Shown: positions 23,080-33,989, numbered from the stretch's first letter. The stretch is DNA of 64,000 nucleotides from Siphonodentalium dalli (GCA_032622095.1 CP136064.1:263793863-263857862), one strand, 5' to 3'. Notes: generated by a model not told the origin, from the letters alone. Translations and numbers: made by a program.

Positions 23080-23265
23080 TAATGCAGGGGGGGGGGGGGG
23101 GGGTCGGAATTTTTTTTCAGGCACGTATGGCATTTTTTCCCTTTCGATCATTTTTTGTACCCACCCACCCCAACCGCCAATTTTTTTTTTTTCCGTTTTC
23201 GGCAGTTTTTTCCGACCATTTTTTGACAACCAACCCCCTTTTCTAGATTTGCGGGGGGAAATTCA
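23080..23265 (+). repeat. Poly(G)-'TCGGAA' dispersed repeat, copy 1
   Basis: A 17-nt G run (about 23087-23103) is followed by 'tcggaatttttttt', 'caggcacgtatgg', a 'cccacccacccc' motif and 'tttccg' motifs. The same order is seen at 32600-32795 (plus) and about 33990-34125 (minus). It is non-coding, and repeated T and CCCACC runs give it strong strand asymmetry. Confidence 0.75.
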
Positions 23266-25049
23266 CTGTAAACAGCTGTATATGAATTTATGTGCATACT
23301 ATTTATCATGGATGTTAACATGGACATGTAAATAGGAATGAGTCATTTTGAGGTCATTCGGCCAAAAAAACATGGCTGCCAGCAGCCATCTTGGATTTCA
23401 AAATTTGCAACAAAATACAACACGATAACTGCCTGCAGTCAGTTTACTAGTTAGAATTACATTATTTCTCTCATTCAAAGTGGTTTTGAAGCCCAACTCA
23501 TTGCCAAAACACTAAAAAACAAGCAGGAATTTTTTTTTTAGTTGCGAAAAAAATTGCTTGTTGGTGGCTTTGACCACCCACCCACCCCTGAATAATGCGG
23601 AATGAATTGTAACCAACAAAAGTCGCACATAAATAAATGAGTGATTTCTTCACATTATGTGTAGGGCTGGCAGCGGTAAGTCCTGCGTAACAGGGGACTG
23701 AACTATGCATGGAGCGTGCAAATAGGAATGGGGGTTGCTGGTGATCCTGCATGGTGCCACTGGTGTGGTAATTCACAACGAACGCAGTAGTCATTATAAA
23801 GATGTATACACATTCAGCATGGAATCATGTAGTACTGACTTCATAGTATGATTATTGAAGCTGAATGTGTGGATCAACCCGGTATAAATTGGATACAAGC
23901 TGAATTTGGTGTCATTCGACGCGGAAAAGCGTCAGGAACAGTATATCCAAAAGCCGCAAAAATTCGCTTTAGGGAAACTTTGTTATCCAAGATGGCGTCA
24001 AATGTGGTTGTATATGTTACATCAGTTCTCGAAATAAGTCATAATACGCTATATTGTATATCAGATTTACGAATAGAGTGACACTGACATAAAATAATAC
24101 AATCACGGCCATTAAATGGCTGTCAAAACGGCCGCAACTCCAGCCATACCACGAAGAACGGTGGGAGGTGGGGAAAAATATTTGTTCAAAACATCTCTGC
24201 GTCTGTCATCCAGAATTGCTAAACCGAGAATGACAAAATTCGCAAATAGTAATAAACTGGTCATAGTTAACGACGACCAAAATAGAGCGGTAAACACACC
24301 CGTAAATTTGTTTTTTTGTAAAAATCAATCCAATTGTCAAGGGAGGGCTTGTAAATGGGTGAACACTCCTACACATAATTATTATGTTAATAGGGGTGGC
24401 AAGAGTTATGCCCCTTGGCTCTATGCCAGAAAAATTAAATTTTGATGCAAAATTGGCCAAAGATAACCCATTTTTTGACTCACGGGTCACAAAAACAAGA
24501 TTGTTTCGAGCATAGCCGCCTATGTTGTCTAGAAGAACACTGTTTTCTCACAATAATATTAAAAAAAAGTTCTAACTTCTCACCTCAGGGATTTAAAAAA
24601 AACAACTTGTTTTCATGCAGATGACAACTTTTAGGTGCCAAAAAGACACGCTGGTGTCTGGGTAATTTTTTCGCAGAACTCGCTACTACTTGACACTAAA
24701 AATACACAAACTCACAACTAACCTTCTCTCAATAAACATGGCCACACCCATGGTGTCTGAAAACACTGGTAATCTGTTCTAAGAAATTTACCCCTACTGA
24801 TCATTCGAAACTGAGGAGTGTCACCTTTTTGTGAGCGAGAATCGGGGGGGGGGGTGTAAAATTTCACAGACGAGTAATGGATTCAGGCTAGCTAGCGTGA
24901 AGAAGACAGCGATCTTCGGCGAGCATACATATATAAAGGTGAGCTCTGCTACTATATCAAATGGTAGCAGAGCGAGGTTTTGTGCGGAAAACGGTTTAAC
25001 AGCGAAAGCTTTCATGAATAATTAAAATGGGAAATCTGGAAATTACAAA
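23266..25049. other. Intergenic DNA with one dispersed repeat match
   Basis: No gene recognised. About 24095-24145 is the reverse-complement partner of the repeat at 9595-9670. An 11-nt G run is at about 24844-24854. A hairpin at about 24935-24975 pairs 'gctctgctactatatcaaat' with 'atggtagcagagc'. Confidence 0.45.
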
Positions 25050-25493
25050 ACTCCACCGGCGTTCTCGAGGTCTAACCAGTACGGTAGATGGGTAGACGAG
25101 TTAAAAGTATGGCAGATATTGAATGAATTATCGGCCGAAAAACAGGCCCCAGCCATAGCTATATCTTGGAGTGAAATACTTGAGTTGAAAAGAGGGTGTT
25201 GCTAAATTGCTAAATTTCTTGGATGGCATATATAAAAAAGGGCGAACTGTCTGCATCATATATATGACGAATTAACATATTTGGATAGGTATATAAGAAG
25301 CATCAAGGTATTGACATGGAACATTTCATACAAGACAAAGAAATATAACATGACATTGCCTAAATCTGTTTTGGCAGTCAAACTTCTGAATGATTCAGGT
25401 TTACAACATAAAGACGGACAGTTTGTGTTTACTGGAGTAAATTACAAGGAATGTAAAACTTTGTTCAGTCAAATGAAATGTGTTCAGCTTTAA
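25050..25493 (+). pseudogene. Gag-like retroelement remnant
   Basis: A plus-strand translation in shifting frames shows 'GRWVDELKVWQILNELSAEK', 'QAPAIAISW', 'GVAKLLNFLDGIYKKGEL' and then, in the open frame 25281-25493, 'SYKTKKYNMTLPKSVLAVKL' and 'LNDSGLQHKDGQFVFTGVNY'. This order (W..EL..W, Q.PAIAL, L...LD.....E, M.LPD.VLA.KLL..AGL..KDRQL) matches a gag-like protein common in invertebrate and fish genomes, next to a zinc knuckle and aspartic protease. Several frameshifts and stops are present, and no zinc knuckle, protease or RT was seen downstream. The family name is uncertain. Confidence 0.6.
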
Positions 25494-26272
25494 GTTTTTA
25501 TTTTGGAAAACAATCCATGACGCATCAGTACTATGGAAATGCTTCGACAACTGTGCCCTTTCAGCACCGCAACATAAAAAGAAGCATGTATGGTGACATG
25601 GGCAGTTTCCAGCAATGATCTTTCGACAAATGAAGGAATGATAGATTCGGAATGAAGGTGATGTAAAAAGAGTTACGTGCCCTTTGTCGAGGGACAGAAA
25701 CCCTCACATGTGTAAAATTTGTGAATCAATCTTTCACTTAGCCAGATGTTGCCCGGATTCTTTGAAAATATGAACAGTCAGGCTAACGCAAATTACAGCG
25801 AAAACATGACGTTAACGTGCAGTGCCATTCAGTTACAAGCCATTAGCCAACCCACTGTTAGCACTCGGATCACGGGTTGGTCACCCCACCAAGAAAAGGG
25901 CAGTGGTAAATTCATGGAAATTAGACACGATACTTCATATATATCGATTGAATGGTACTGTGTTTTGCTTTGACAATGAATTACTTTAATACATTTTAAA
26001 GTCGATTATTCCACCATTAACCACGCTGACATAATCACTCGGATGGAGGTTGGACACCCCACATAGAAAAAATCCAGTGATGAGTGCTTGACAATTACAC
26101 TGAGGATAGATTGTAACTCCTTCACCGCCTCCCCGTTGCTGTACTAATGCATGTGGAGTAGATACCCAGTTTTTTGCTAATTATCAGCGTTGTGTGATTG
26201 TCTGACATAATAATGGAGTCTGTTCACTCCTCATAGTACAGTTCCGATATATTCAAGACCGGGAGAACTCAT
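25494..26272. other. Intergenic DNA, no gene recognised
   Basis: Open frames here are short and unrecognised. No repeat structure stands out apart from CACTCGGAT/CACCCCA phrases that occur twice (about 25862-25890 and 26036-26065). Confidence 0.4.
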
Positions 26273-26321
26273 CAATTGCCACCGATGGGGTCATTGTCAC
26301 ACGGCATCGATCACCTTCATA

Positions 26322-26429
26322 GCCAGCTTTTCAAATCGATCACAAATGTAGCCAGCTTTTCACATGGGATCACAATTGTAGTTAGCTTTTCACATGGGAT
26401 CACAATTGTAGTTAGCTTTTCAAATTCTA
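26322..26429. repeat. Tandem repeat, 29-30 bp units, left arm of E2
   Basis: Four consecutive units contain 'agcttttca' and 'gatcacaa.tgta'. The second and third are almost identical. Two diverged inverted units are at 27205-27285. Confidence 0.85.
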
Positions 26430-26609
26430 TCGTTTATGACGCAATTTATGACCTCATCGCGTGAACACACGATCAAACTGGCGACGTTATGCTCCAAAAC
26501 TGGGTTCTTTTACTAAAGGAACGGGCGACGTTCGTTGCAGAAATATTCATTGTTTTCATATCGCCATCAACAGAAGGAATATTAAAATATATATTTAGTT
26601 TTGTTCATA

Positions 26610-27045
26610 TGCCAAACATAATCAGCGCGTAAATAGTATATTGTCGCCAAGATATACGATGGTGTACGTAAACAAGAGCCTGCTCGTGTTAGAGATGTTC
26701 TGCTTCTGTTTACATAACACAGCGAAATTATATTGGTTAATCACACACAAATGATATATACGCTCTTTATTATTTCCATAACAGGAAAACAGTAACAAAC
26801 AACGCTCTTTATGTTTACCATATCCGGATCTAAACAAAATCCAGGTAACGTAACGTTTTTTGCTTTTGTTTACATAACAAATGAAAACAAATTGACAATA
26901 ACATACTGTTTATGCCATATTTCTGATTGGTATAAGAACAGAGCCTGTCTATATTTTACTATTTCTGATTATGGCGGTTTTTAACGGAGGTGAATATTTT
27001 AACAGCATACCCACCGCCAACGTCGTCCGTATCTTTAAGTTATAG
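26610..27045 (+). repeat. Shared foldback core, copy in E2
   Basis: Same orientation and order of conserved phrases as 18790-19236 ('acaagagcctg', 'ggttaatcacacacaaatga', 'cgctctttatgtttaccat', 'tgcttttgtttacataacaa', 'aacatactgtttatgcc', 'tggcggtttttaacgg', 'atacccaccgcca'). No protein frame is common to both. Confidence 0.85.
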
Positions 27046-27322
27046 GAATATAACTCGAGCAATTCCATGACATTTAGACATAGACATGAATAACTAATAT
27101 TGAATTTATTTCCTCCCTTATAAATGTAAGTTGTTTTTCTTTCATCTACTCAAGAATGTGATTAGCAAAACACATAGTCTTGTTCATTAGACCTACATGA
27201 ATATGAAAAGCTGGCTACGAATTTGATCGCCCTTGAACATTTGTGATCAATTTGAAAAGCTGGCTACATTTGTGATCGATGCCTTGTGACAATGACTGTG
27301 AATGACACCATCACCCCAATTG

Positions 27323-27880
27323 CCACACAAAATCTAGGAAATAATATGCGATAAAATTAAAATAATAACCTGCCATCTTCGCATTAAGATACCATTCAGA
27401 TTGGTACATAAGTATTATTCAGTACATAATTCAATATCACATGGTCGGTCCGGTGTGTCCTGCCCCCCCCCCCCCCACCGTGCATGACCAGTCAAAACTG
27501 CTAATTAATGTAAGAAAAACAAATCGGTGAGTGAATTTTCCTGGATGTTATCAGTGGTCGATCCAGTAGATTCTGCCCCCCCCCGTTAGTGGCCACAATT
27601 AGACTACATTCAGAAATGCGAGTATGTTACGCACGGCGCGTACACCTTTCACATAATTGCGTTAAACTATCTGTTAACTGTCCGTTTAACGTAAGCGTTT
27701 GACACTCATGCAATAAATTTATCTCCATTTGCTTGTTCAAAGTGGATTCATCGAAAGATGTAACCCTAGTTTGTAGAGTCAATATGACAAGCTGGTGTGG
27801 GCCGAGAAGACTTGGTCTACATATATAGTATAATAATCTAGTCTAACATAACAAAAGACACGGTATCAACCGCATGTAAC
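27323..27880. other. Intergenic DNA with C-runs
   Basis: No gene seen. Runs of 14 C (about 27463-27476) and 9 C (about 27576-27584) each follow a 'ggtcg.tcc.gt' phrase, so these may be two diverged copies of one short repeat. Confidence 0.4.
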
Positions 27881-28082
27881 ATAGTAGAGTATCCTAGTAC
27901 AGTTCCATGGTACACTCACCATGATATCATAAGTACCACGGTAGTGCCATATAACTAACAGTACCATGGTAGTATCCATTGTAACATGGTAGAATACCTT
28001 AGTACGGTGCCATGATAAAGTACCATGGTAGAGATTTAACGTGGTAGTACCATGGCATACTGCCATGGTAGTATCATGGTAT
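27881..28082. repeat. Degenerate CCATGG-centred repeat cluster
   Basis: The palindromic core taccatggta, or one-mismatch versions of it, occurs repeatedly (for example about 27903-27912, 27961-27970, 28019-28028, 28046-28057 and 28067-28080), linked by 'gtagt' and 'agtac'. It looks like a degenerate short-period repeat. It adjoins the dispersed inverted-repeat arm starting at 28083. Confidence 0.65.
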
Positions 28083-28269
28083 ATTATATCCCACGTGGCA
28101 TTATCGAGTCTGACTGGCTGTACACTGTTATATTATTTTAGGATAGTACCCCAGTAGGATTCCTACTCACCTACTACTCTTTTTCTATATATAGTAACAT
28201 AATAATTTCGCGCAATCGTATTGCCGCCTGAAGACACGACCAAGTCTGCAAATAGCGTGTTTGTCATTT

Positions 28270-28362
28270 GCAGAATGAGGTCCCCAGAGGGTGAATTTAG
28301 TGATGCTATCCCGCATAGCGGGCTGGCATCACTAAATTTACCCTCTGTGGACCTCATTCTGC
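28270..28362. repeat. 93-bp palindrome, copy 1
   Basis: Stem arms of about 40 nt include 'agagggtgaatttagtgatg' and its complement 'catcactaaatttaccctct'. The short loop contains a further inverted 'cccgc.tagcggg'. The transcript would form a long stable hairpin. Confidence 0.9.
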
Positions 28363-28562
28363 TAAGGCCCTCAACTGCTATGGTAGACCTAGAATCAGAT
28401 TGAAGTTCCCCAGTTGAAGTTGGTGATGTTCACCCATTGGGCACCGCAATTATGAATTTTATCTTCTGAAAATTAGGGGATATAGAAACTTCTCCGAAGG
28501 GAAAATGTAACGAAAAACAATGTTAATTTGATACTATAGATACTTCCCAGAATGAGGCCTAA

Positions 28563-28655
28563 GCAGAATGAGGTTCCCAGAGGGTGAATTTGGTGATGCT
28601 AGCCCGCTATGCGGGATAGCATCACTAAATTCACCCTCTGTGGACCTCATTCTGC
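28563..28655. repeat. 93-bp palindrome, copy 2
   Basis: Same stem as copy 1 with a few substitutions (gttcc for gtccc, tttggtg for tttagtg). Its loop is the reverse complement of the copy 1 loop. Confidence 0.9.
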
Positions 28656-28965
28656 TTGTACGATACTGTTGCAATATCGGTATCTCATTAGACTTATTAG
28701 TGAAATTAATGATCTTTCAAATGTCCTATCATAGCTATCCATTGTATTTAATAGTTTGGCCGTTAGTTAGCAAGCGGACAGTCCTAATGATTTAATGCCA
28801 GTGAACGTTTTCATCGAAGATATCAAGATATCTTCTGAAATTTCGCCAAAATGTCTTTGCTAATGACGTATTGATAGAAATAAATGCATGAATGACGACG
28901 AAGAGGTGCTGTTAGATGTAACTAATATCATAGTTATATTCCTCTGCAAGGATTGTCGTAAATTG

Positions 28966-29458
28966 TTAAATCTGAATATATTATATCACTAATTCGAATA
29001 TATGATATCACAAAATAGTAAGTATTTTGTTATATCAATAATTAGATTTTATGATATCATATATTCATTTTGTGGCACTTATTCCAATTTGTGATATCAC
29101 TAAATGAATTATTGATATAAAAAATAGGTAATAAATAGAAGCCTTTGGCACAAGTATTATATAGTAGGTTGTTAATTTATTTCCGAAAAGGAAGCCATAA
29201 CATGCCACACAGGTTTCGGACATTCATGTTACATACTATATGTTCGAAGTCCGGTTTAATTAAATATCTCTCCTCTATTCAGATTAAGGTCCGAAATGAA
29301 TCCAGTCATTGGACTTATTGTCAAGAAACCTTAATTAATGACCAGAATCTCAGAATATATGGTCAAACTCATTCATTTAGATGAAATATAATAATATTGA
29401 TATCGGTTTTCTCTAACCCCACTTCAGTTACTTCAGACCCAATGTTTGGTTGATTTAA
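28966..29458. other. AT-rich DNA with repeated 'gatatca' motifs
   Basis: The stretch 28975-29120 has at least five 'tgatatca/gatatcac' motifs in both orientations, giving weak palindromes. No gene. Near the right end (29433-29452), 'cagacccaatgtttggttga' begins the inverted pairs described at 29966-30090. Confidence 0.45.
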
Positions 29459-29965
29459 CCGTTTCAGTGCCAAGTCTGATTTTTATATCAACCCATATAC
29501 CCTGTGCAATGCATTCTCTTATATATGCGAGTCGACCATAGGTCGACTCGCATATATAAGAGAATGCATTGGCCTAACAATTTTTCATCATTTGTTATTA
29601 TTTTTTACAATTTTTTACAATTTTAATAATTTGTTCTTATATTCTTTAATTAACTCTTTCAGTGCCATACTTATTTTGTAGGTTTAGTGCCAGGGAATCT
29701 TACGTTTTTCATGGGCATCAAAATTATTACTATGAATACTTGGTGATAGTTTTGAGTTATAACATGCCCCTAATGTATTATCCAGTTTGTTTTTAAATTG
29801 GCTATAGCATGCTTAAGCATACCCAAAACAAATTCAACCAAAAAAAAATAAACAAACAAATCTAAAAAAATAAATTAAATAATTTTTATTTTTTTTTATT
29901 TTTTTAGGACCGATTTTACAGACCGTAAATTAGGGCCGATGAGATCGGCCCTGGCACTGAAAGGG
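29459..29965. mobile_element. TTAA-type MITE with internal palindrome
   Basis: The left end reads TTAA (29455-29458) then 'ccgtttcagtgccaa'. The right end (about 29951-29965) is the inverse of 'ccctttcagtgccag'. Target TTAA is intact on the left and appears altered on the right (tata). An internal copy of the end ('ctctttcagtgccatac', from about 29654) suggests a nested or duplicated terminus. These ends resemble piggyBac/Kolobok-type MITEs. A perfect 65-bp palindrome lies at 29507-29571. There is no coding capacity. Confidence 0.6.
29507..29571. repeat. 65-bp perfect palindrome, copy 1
   Basis: The arms read 'caatgcattctcttatatat' then 'gcgagtcgacc', and return after a 3-nt centre. Two further copies lie at 41856-41922 and 41952-42018. 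Confidence 0.9.
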
Positions 29966-30090
29966 TATAACCCAACGTTTGGTTACACAGTATGGGATAC
30001 CATAACCCAACGTTTGGTTACTTTTTTCTCTTCACAACTAGTTTATTTAACAGCTTCAGATTCGGTTGACTAAACGTTGGGTTGGAGTCT
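29966..30090. repeat. Repeated 'cccaacgtttggtta' motifs
   Basis: 'aacccaacgtttggtta' occurs at about 29969 and 30001 (32-bp spacing). An inverted version ('gactaaacgttgggttgg') lies at about 30069, and a diverged one at about 29437. The outer pair could be terminal inverted repeats of an element enclosing the MITE at 29459-29965. Confidence 0.55.
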
Positions 30091-30382
30091 GACTACACTT
30101 TAGTTATATATATTTTGAGTATGGATGCGAGCCAGTCTAAATGCGCCGGAATTAACTTCCCATTATAGTGAAACATCGCTGACAAAACATCAAGTTAAAT
30201 GTTTAACAAAAACGAATTTATTTTACTTCTTCGATCAGCCTCTCCATAGCAACACTGTTAAATTTGAAAAACAAAATCAATCTTATTCAAAATTAAATGA
30301 TTGAAGTGAATTTAGTTGACATAGGTGCATAGCATTCGGCAAATTTCGTCAGATATTCCGAACCGTTTAAGTTTGAAATTAC

Positions 30383-30540
30383 GTCCCCTGGCCCATAGCA
30401 ACGTTGCGATTGGTGACGTAATTTTCGTTACAAAATGGGGGCGCCCAGGTGCAAGCAGTTATCGGCGAGTGCATATTCGAAATTCTCCGTTGTTGTTGTT
30501 CTCGTGCTGAATTTTATTGGTATAAGCCAATCGATTGAGC
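30383..30540 (+). promoter_or_regulatory. Promoter-like patch: X-box/CRE/CCAAT
   Basis: Within a locally CpG-rich stretch are 'cccatagcaac' (an RFX X-box-like half-site, about 30392-30402), an inverted CCAAT (attgg, about 30409-30413), 'tgacgtaa' (CRE-like, about 30414-30421) and a second CCAAT ('agccaatcg', about 30526-30534). X-box, CCAAT and CRE in close spacing are typical of TATA-less animal promoters. A donor-like 'AA|GTATGT' at about 30727-30733 could end a 5' UTR exon. No coding exon was recognised downstream, so this remains a suggestion. Confidence 0.3.
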
Positions 30541-32599
30541 ATACATTGTTTGTGAAGCCTCCGAACTTGGTTGAACAGTGGAAGTGAAACTCAGTCAGTC
30601 GGAAAGAAACTGAATGATGAATCTGTGACTGAAAAAATGATGGTCAGTGGAGATAGTGGAGTGGACTGTGGACGTTGGACTTATCTGTGGTCACCACGGT
30701 GATTTGACTTGTTCTGTTAAATTTTAAGTATGTTTTCACCTGGAATGGTTAGAATTTCAAGCGGCAAATTATTAAATTTAATTGTTAATAGCTGACACTG
30801 TCAGGTCAAGGAAATCAGAAAATGAACATTTTAGAGCTGACTGATTTACTCATTTACTACTAGTACTACTACTAGTCTATTACTATTAGGATTGTATTAG
30901 TGATTACAGATTAGTAAATTTAGTTTTCAACGACTTTTGGCTGAGCCTCACCCACTCACTGTGAGTGTCACTCGGGTCAAAATACAATTCTAACCAGCTA
31001 CAGTCGACACACACTTATGTGACAAACATGTCAAGCCCAGTCAATTGGTGACTGACAAAGTGGGTCAATTAACTTGGTGAGTGAAGGAAAAGAAGAACAT
31101 CTCCCATTTGGTATCGGCACACTGCAGAGTGTAGTGACTGGTGAGAGGATATGCTTTCAACTCGACATCTATGAATTATGTTTCCTGTGATGGACATATA
31201 AAGTTAAATATATTAACTATAATGCACCGTTAATAACGACATTTTAGTTAACGGTGATTTGTTTCTGCATTCTCACATATTAAATATATTCATGATTTTA
31301 ACACTGTGTTCTCGGTTTAAACCTTAAGCATTAAGCGGGAGCTCGGTCAGCATGGCTAGCATATATACTAGTGGCTATTTGTGGAAAAATTATTAAATAT
31401 AGCCCTGCGTACTTGCTATTGTCGACTTGACACATTGGGATTGGAATAATCTGTATGCTAAACATAATAATTCCAGGCCAAGCTGTTCGAACTGTCATGA
31501 CCTTCTAGTTCTACATGACTCATGGGGCAATCGCAGATGGTCACATAAATGTTTGTAATCTGGTAGTATTTTCTTAGACCACGCCATGAATCTCTATGTA
31601 TCTATGCCTGTCGAGAATGATATATTCCACCAGTACAAAGTTTTTGCTGTTGCGATAGGGAAATTTGTAACAACGAAAAAACAGTACAAGTAATAAATTA
31701 TGAAATACCTGTTCCTTAATAATGTGTGTCATAGAATGTGAAGGAATTATCAAATTCTCAACGATCAGTAAATTATTTGGCATAGGGACATATATAGAAT
31801 TAAATTAAAATAGAATTAAATAGAATTAAATAGAATTAAATTTCCATCACTATTATTAATTTCAGTCTAAGTCTCCACTATCAATATTATTGACCATCAC
31901 AATGATAGGACACCTGAGAGTACGACATAATATCACAAAAGTCACAAACAAGCATGCAATCTCGAGCTGGGGCCACCCCTACTGTGAAGTAGATTATTGA
32001 GGAACAAGTATTAACAATAAAGGGAAATATATTCCCTTCTTGTTTATTCATTGTTATAAATTTCGCTGTCAGAACATAACAAAGTTCCCAGGTTTTTGTA
32101 CAGTGCAATTGGTGTAATATGGTCTATAGTGCGGTAATATCTAGTGTAGAGATTCATGACATGATCTAGTATTTTTTGTGGTTCGATGGTATTTTAAGGT
32201 GAACTCAGTAAACGTGATATATGCACGTTTGATTAATTAGTAGTAACCGTATAGGAAACGCCCCGAACATACCACTATTGCACAATGACATCAGTTTGTT
32301 TGATCTAAATTATTTATCCACTCCAGCCCCAAAACAATAGTCATTTTGCAAATTATGTCATTCCTTTTTGAAGTGCCTATCATCTGCTGAAGGTGGATCC
32401 TACCACAGGCCAGACATTGTGTCCCATTGAGTCACTGTGCCCCACCGTGTAACTCTCTGAAAGTCAAGCATACATAAACGTCTATAAATAAATCAGATGT
32501 GGCTATGAGAAATATGTGATAAATCCCCGTTTTCCACATCACAAAAATGTATTCAGTATTATATGTAAATTTATCAAATAAAGATATTTTTCCCTTAAA
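30541..32599. other. Intergenic DNA, possible UTR/intron, no coding sequence recognised
   Basis: This covers the potential 5' UTR exon (to about 30727) and AT-rich sequence with no recognised gene. A short tandem of 'atagaattaaat' (11-12 bp, about four units) is at 31801-31841. Confidence 0.4.
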
Positions 32600-32800
32600 A
32601 TCAGGGGGGGGGGGGGGTCGGAAAAAAGTTCCAGGCACGTATGATGAATTTTTTTTTTCCGGCCTCGGACCACCCACCCACCCAATTTCTTCCGTTTCCG
32701 GCCTTTTTTCCAGGCAATTTTGGACACCCACCCTTTTTTTTCCGTTTCAGGAAGTTTTTTCCGGTCAGTTTTGGACACCCACCCCCCTTAAATTTGAGAA
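32600..32800 (+). repeat. Poly(G)-'TCGGAA' dispersed repeat, copy 2
   Basis: A 14-nt G run (about 32604-32617) is followed by 'tcggaaaaaagttccaggca', 'cgtatgatg', three 'cacccaccc' motifs and repeated 'tttccg'. It is the closest match to copy 1 at 23080-23265 and copy 3 at 33990-34125. An internal tandem ('ttttggacacccaccc', about 60-bp spacing) is present. Confidence 0.8.
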
Positions 32801-33125
32801 AAATTATCAATTGAGCAACCAAATAGCTGATTATCCTGCATTATCATAATTTATTGCGCTATATTTGAATAGAACAGTGCATAATGAGATAACTATACTA
32901 TTTGAATTTATCATATAAGTGTCAATAATCAAGAAATGTGTCAACATAATCACATTTCTAGGGATATATAGGCAGAGTGCCAAGGTTTTTATTAACATTC
33001 ATTTTCATAATATATAGTCACATGCTCTAGTCACATAATCACATTTGAGTATTCTACAGAATACATGGTACCGGTACAACAAATTTCAGATTATTTGATA
33101 TTTTTGATATTTGCTATGTGATATA
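32801..33125. other. AT-rich intergenic DNA
   Basis: No gene or repeat recognised. Confidence 0.4.
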
Positions 33126-33259
33126 CAGTAATGCCCTAATTAATCGACTCCATAACCACAGCAGAATAATGGGTACTTTAATTTTAATTTCCGACTAAAT
33201 CCTGAAAATTACCCATTATTCTGCTGTGGTTATGGAGTCGTTTAATTAGGGCATTACTG
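33126..33259. mobile_element. 134-bp pogo/mariner-like MITE with TA target duplication
   Basis: Terminal inverted repeats of about 49 bp with one mismatch: each begins 'cagtaatgccctaattaa' and ends near 'gcagaataatgggt'. The element is flanked by TA at 33124-33125 and 33260-33261. CAGT termini, TA duplication and almost complete foldback fit a non-autonomous Tc1/mariner/pogo element. The near-identity of the arms suggests a recent copy. Confidence 0.85.
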
Positions 33260-33989
33260 TATTGCTGGAATCAAATTGTTTATCAAAACATGTGGAAATA
33301 CAACTGTTCATCCCAGTTCATCCCAGTTTGAAGAATAATGCTAATACCAAACATAACCATGATATACATGCGTGACTCTTCTTGGGGCATCTCAGAAACC
33401 AGAACTGAGGAAACATGTTATAGCATGTAATGGCAGGCTGGTAGCCACTGCCTGAAGTAATTGGCTTCGTAATAATTGGGAATAATATGGATGGGTAGCC
33501 CAATTTTACTTCTTTTTTGCTCACGATATCAGTGACGATAAAATCTTCGTTACTGTGATTAACATTACAAGCTGATCCACATTAACATGGAAAACAATGT
33601 GAAATTGTTCAAGCTGGCCCGGTTGGCCTTCAATTTATTTGTTAAGATTTTGTTTTACGTTGTCAAAAGTCTATTTTATTCCATTATTTATTATATCTTT
33701 ATTTCCAAGTCACATATGGTCAAGTGTGCTTTCATTTTATTGCTTATTTTCAGCTGAGTTCTGCATAGTTATTCTTATTTTGTTGTATCAGTAGATGGAA
33801 TCCTGATTAAATTTTATTTTCCCAATAGCGCAGTGTCTAGTTCTATCAAGTTGAATTTGGGTTATTGTTGGCCATTGTGCAACTGATCCAACTTCTGATA
33901 ACCTCTATATGTAGTATAGCATTAGTATTAACTATATATGACCTGTTTCTGTTCAAAACACATCAAAATAAGACTCAATAGCAGGAATG
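33260..33989. other. Intergenic DNA, no gene recognised
   Basis: AT-rich. Only short open frames without motifs. Confidence 0.4.

Larger units (their letters stand above)
26273..27322. mobile_element. E2: foldback element with the E1-type core and different arms
   Basis: The left arm (about 26273-26430) and right arm (about 27205-27322) are inverted copies. Both contain 'tcattgtcaca.ggcatcgat' followed by repeats of 'gtagccagcttttca' and 'gatcacaaatg'. The left arm carries a short tandem array with units starting at 26322, 26351, 26381 and 26411 (29-30 bp). The core, 26610-27045, matches the E1 core in order and content at roughly 70% identity by eye. The E2 arms have no visible similarity to the 353-bp units of E1. 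No transposase is present. Exact ends and target duplication could not be fixed. Confidence 0.75.
28249..28656. mobile_element. 408-bp insertion bounded by two 93-bp hairpins
   Basis: This stretch is absent from the homologous arm at 36858-37392, where the flanking sequences are nearly adjacent. It contains two near-perfect palindromes, 28270-28362 and 28563-28655, each 93 bp. Both start 'gcagaatgagg' and end 'cctcattctgc'. The loops (cccgcatagcggg and cccgctatgcggg) are reverse complements, so the two hairpins are in opposite orientation, like terminal repeats of a MITE-like element. The intervening 200 bp is AT-rich and non-coding. Confidence 0.75.
28083..28965 (+). repeat. Dispersed inverted repeat, arm 1 (partner 36858-37392)
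   Basis: Reverse-complement matches to 36858-37392 extend over the whole length except for an internal stretch. Phrases such as 'cgtgtcttcaggcggcaa', 'gagtaggaat', 'ttagcaaagacattttgg' and 'atgatattagttaca' (read on the minus strand) are shared in the same order. The partner lacks 28249-28656, which is therefore an insertion here. The family is unnamed and no coding content is seen. Confidence 0.8.

Noticed and set aside
22835-23335. 166-codon frame across the poly(G) run
   Set aside because: Half of it is the poly(G)-TCGGAA repeat. No recognisable protein domain.
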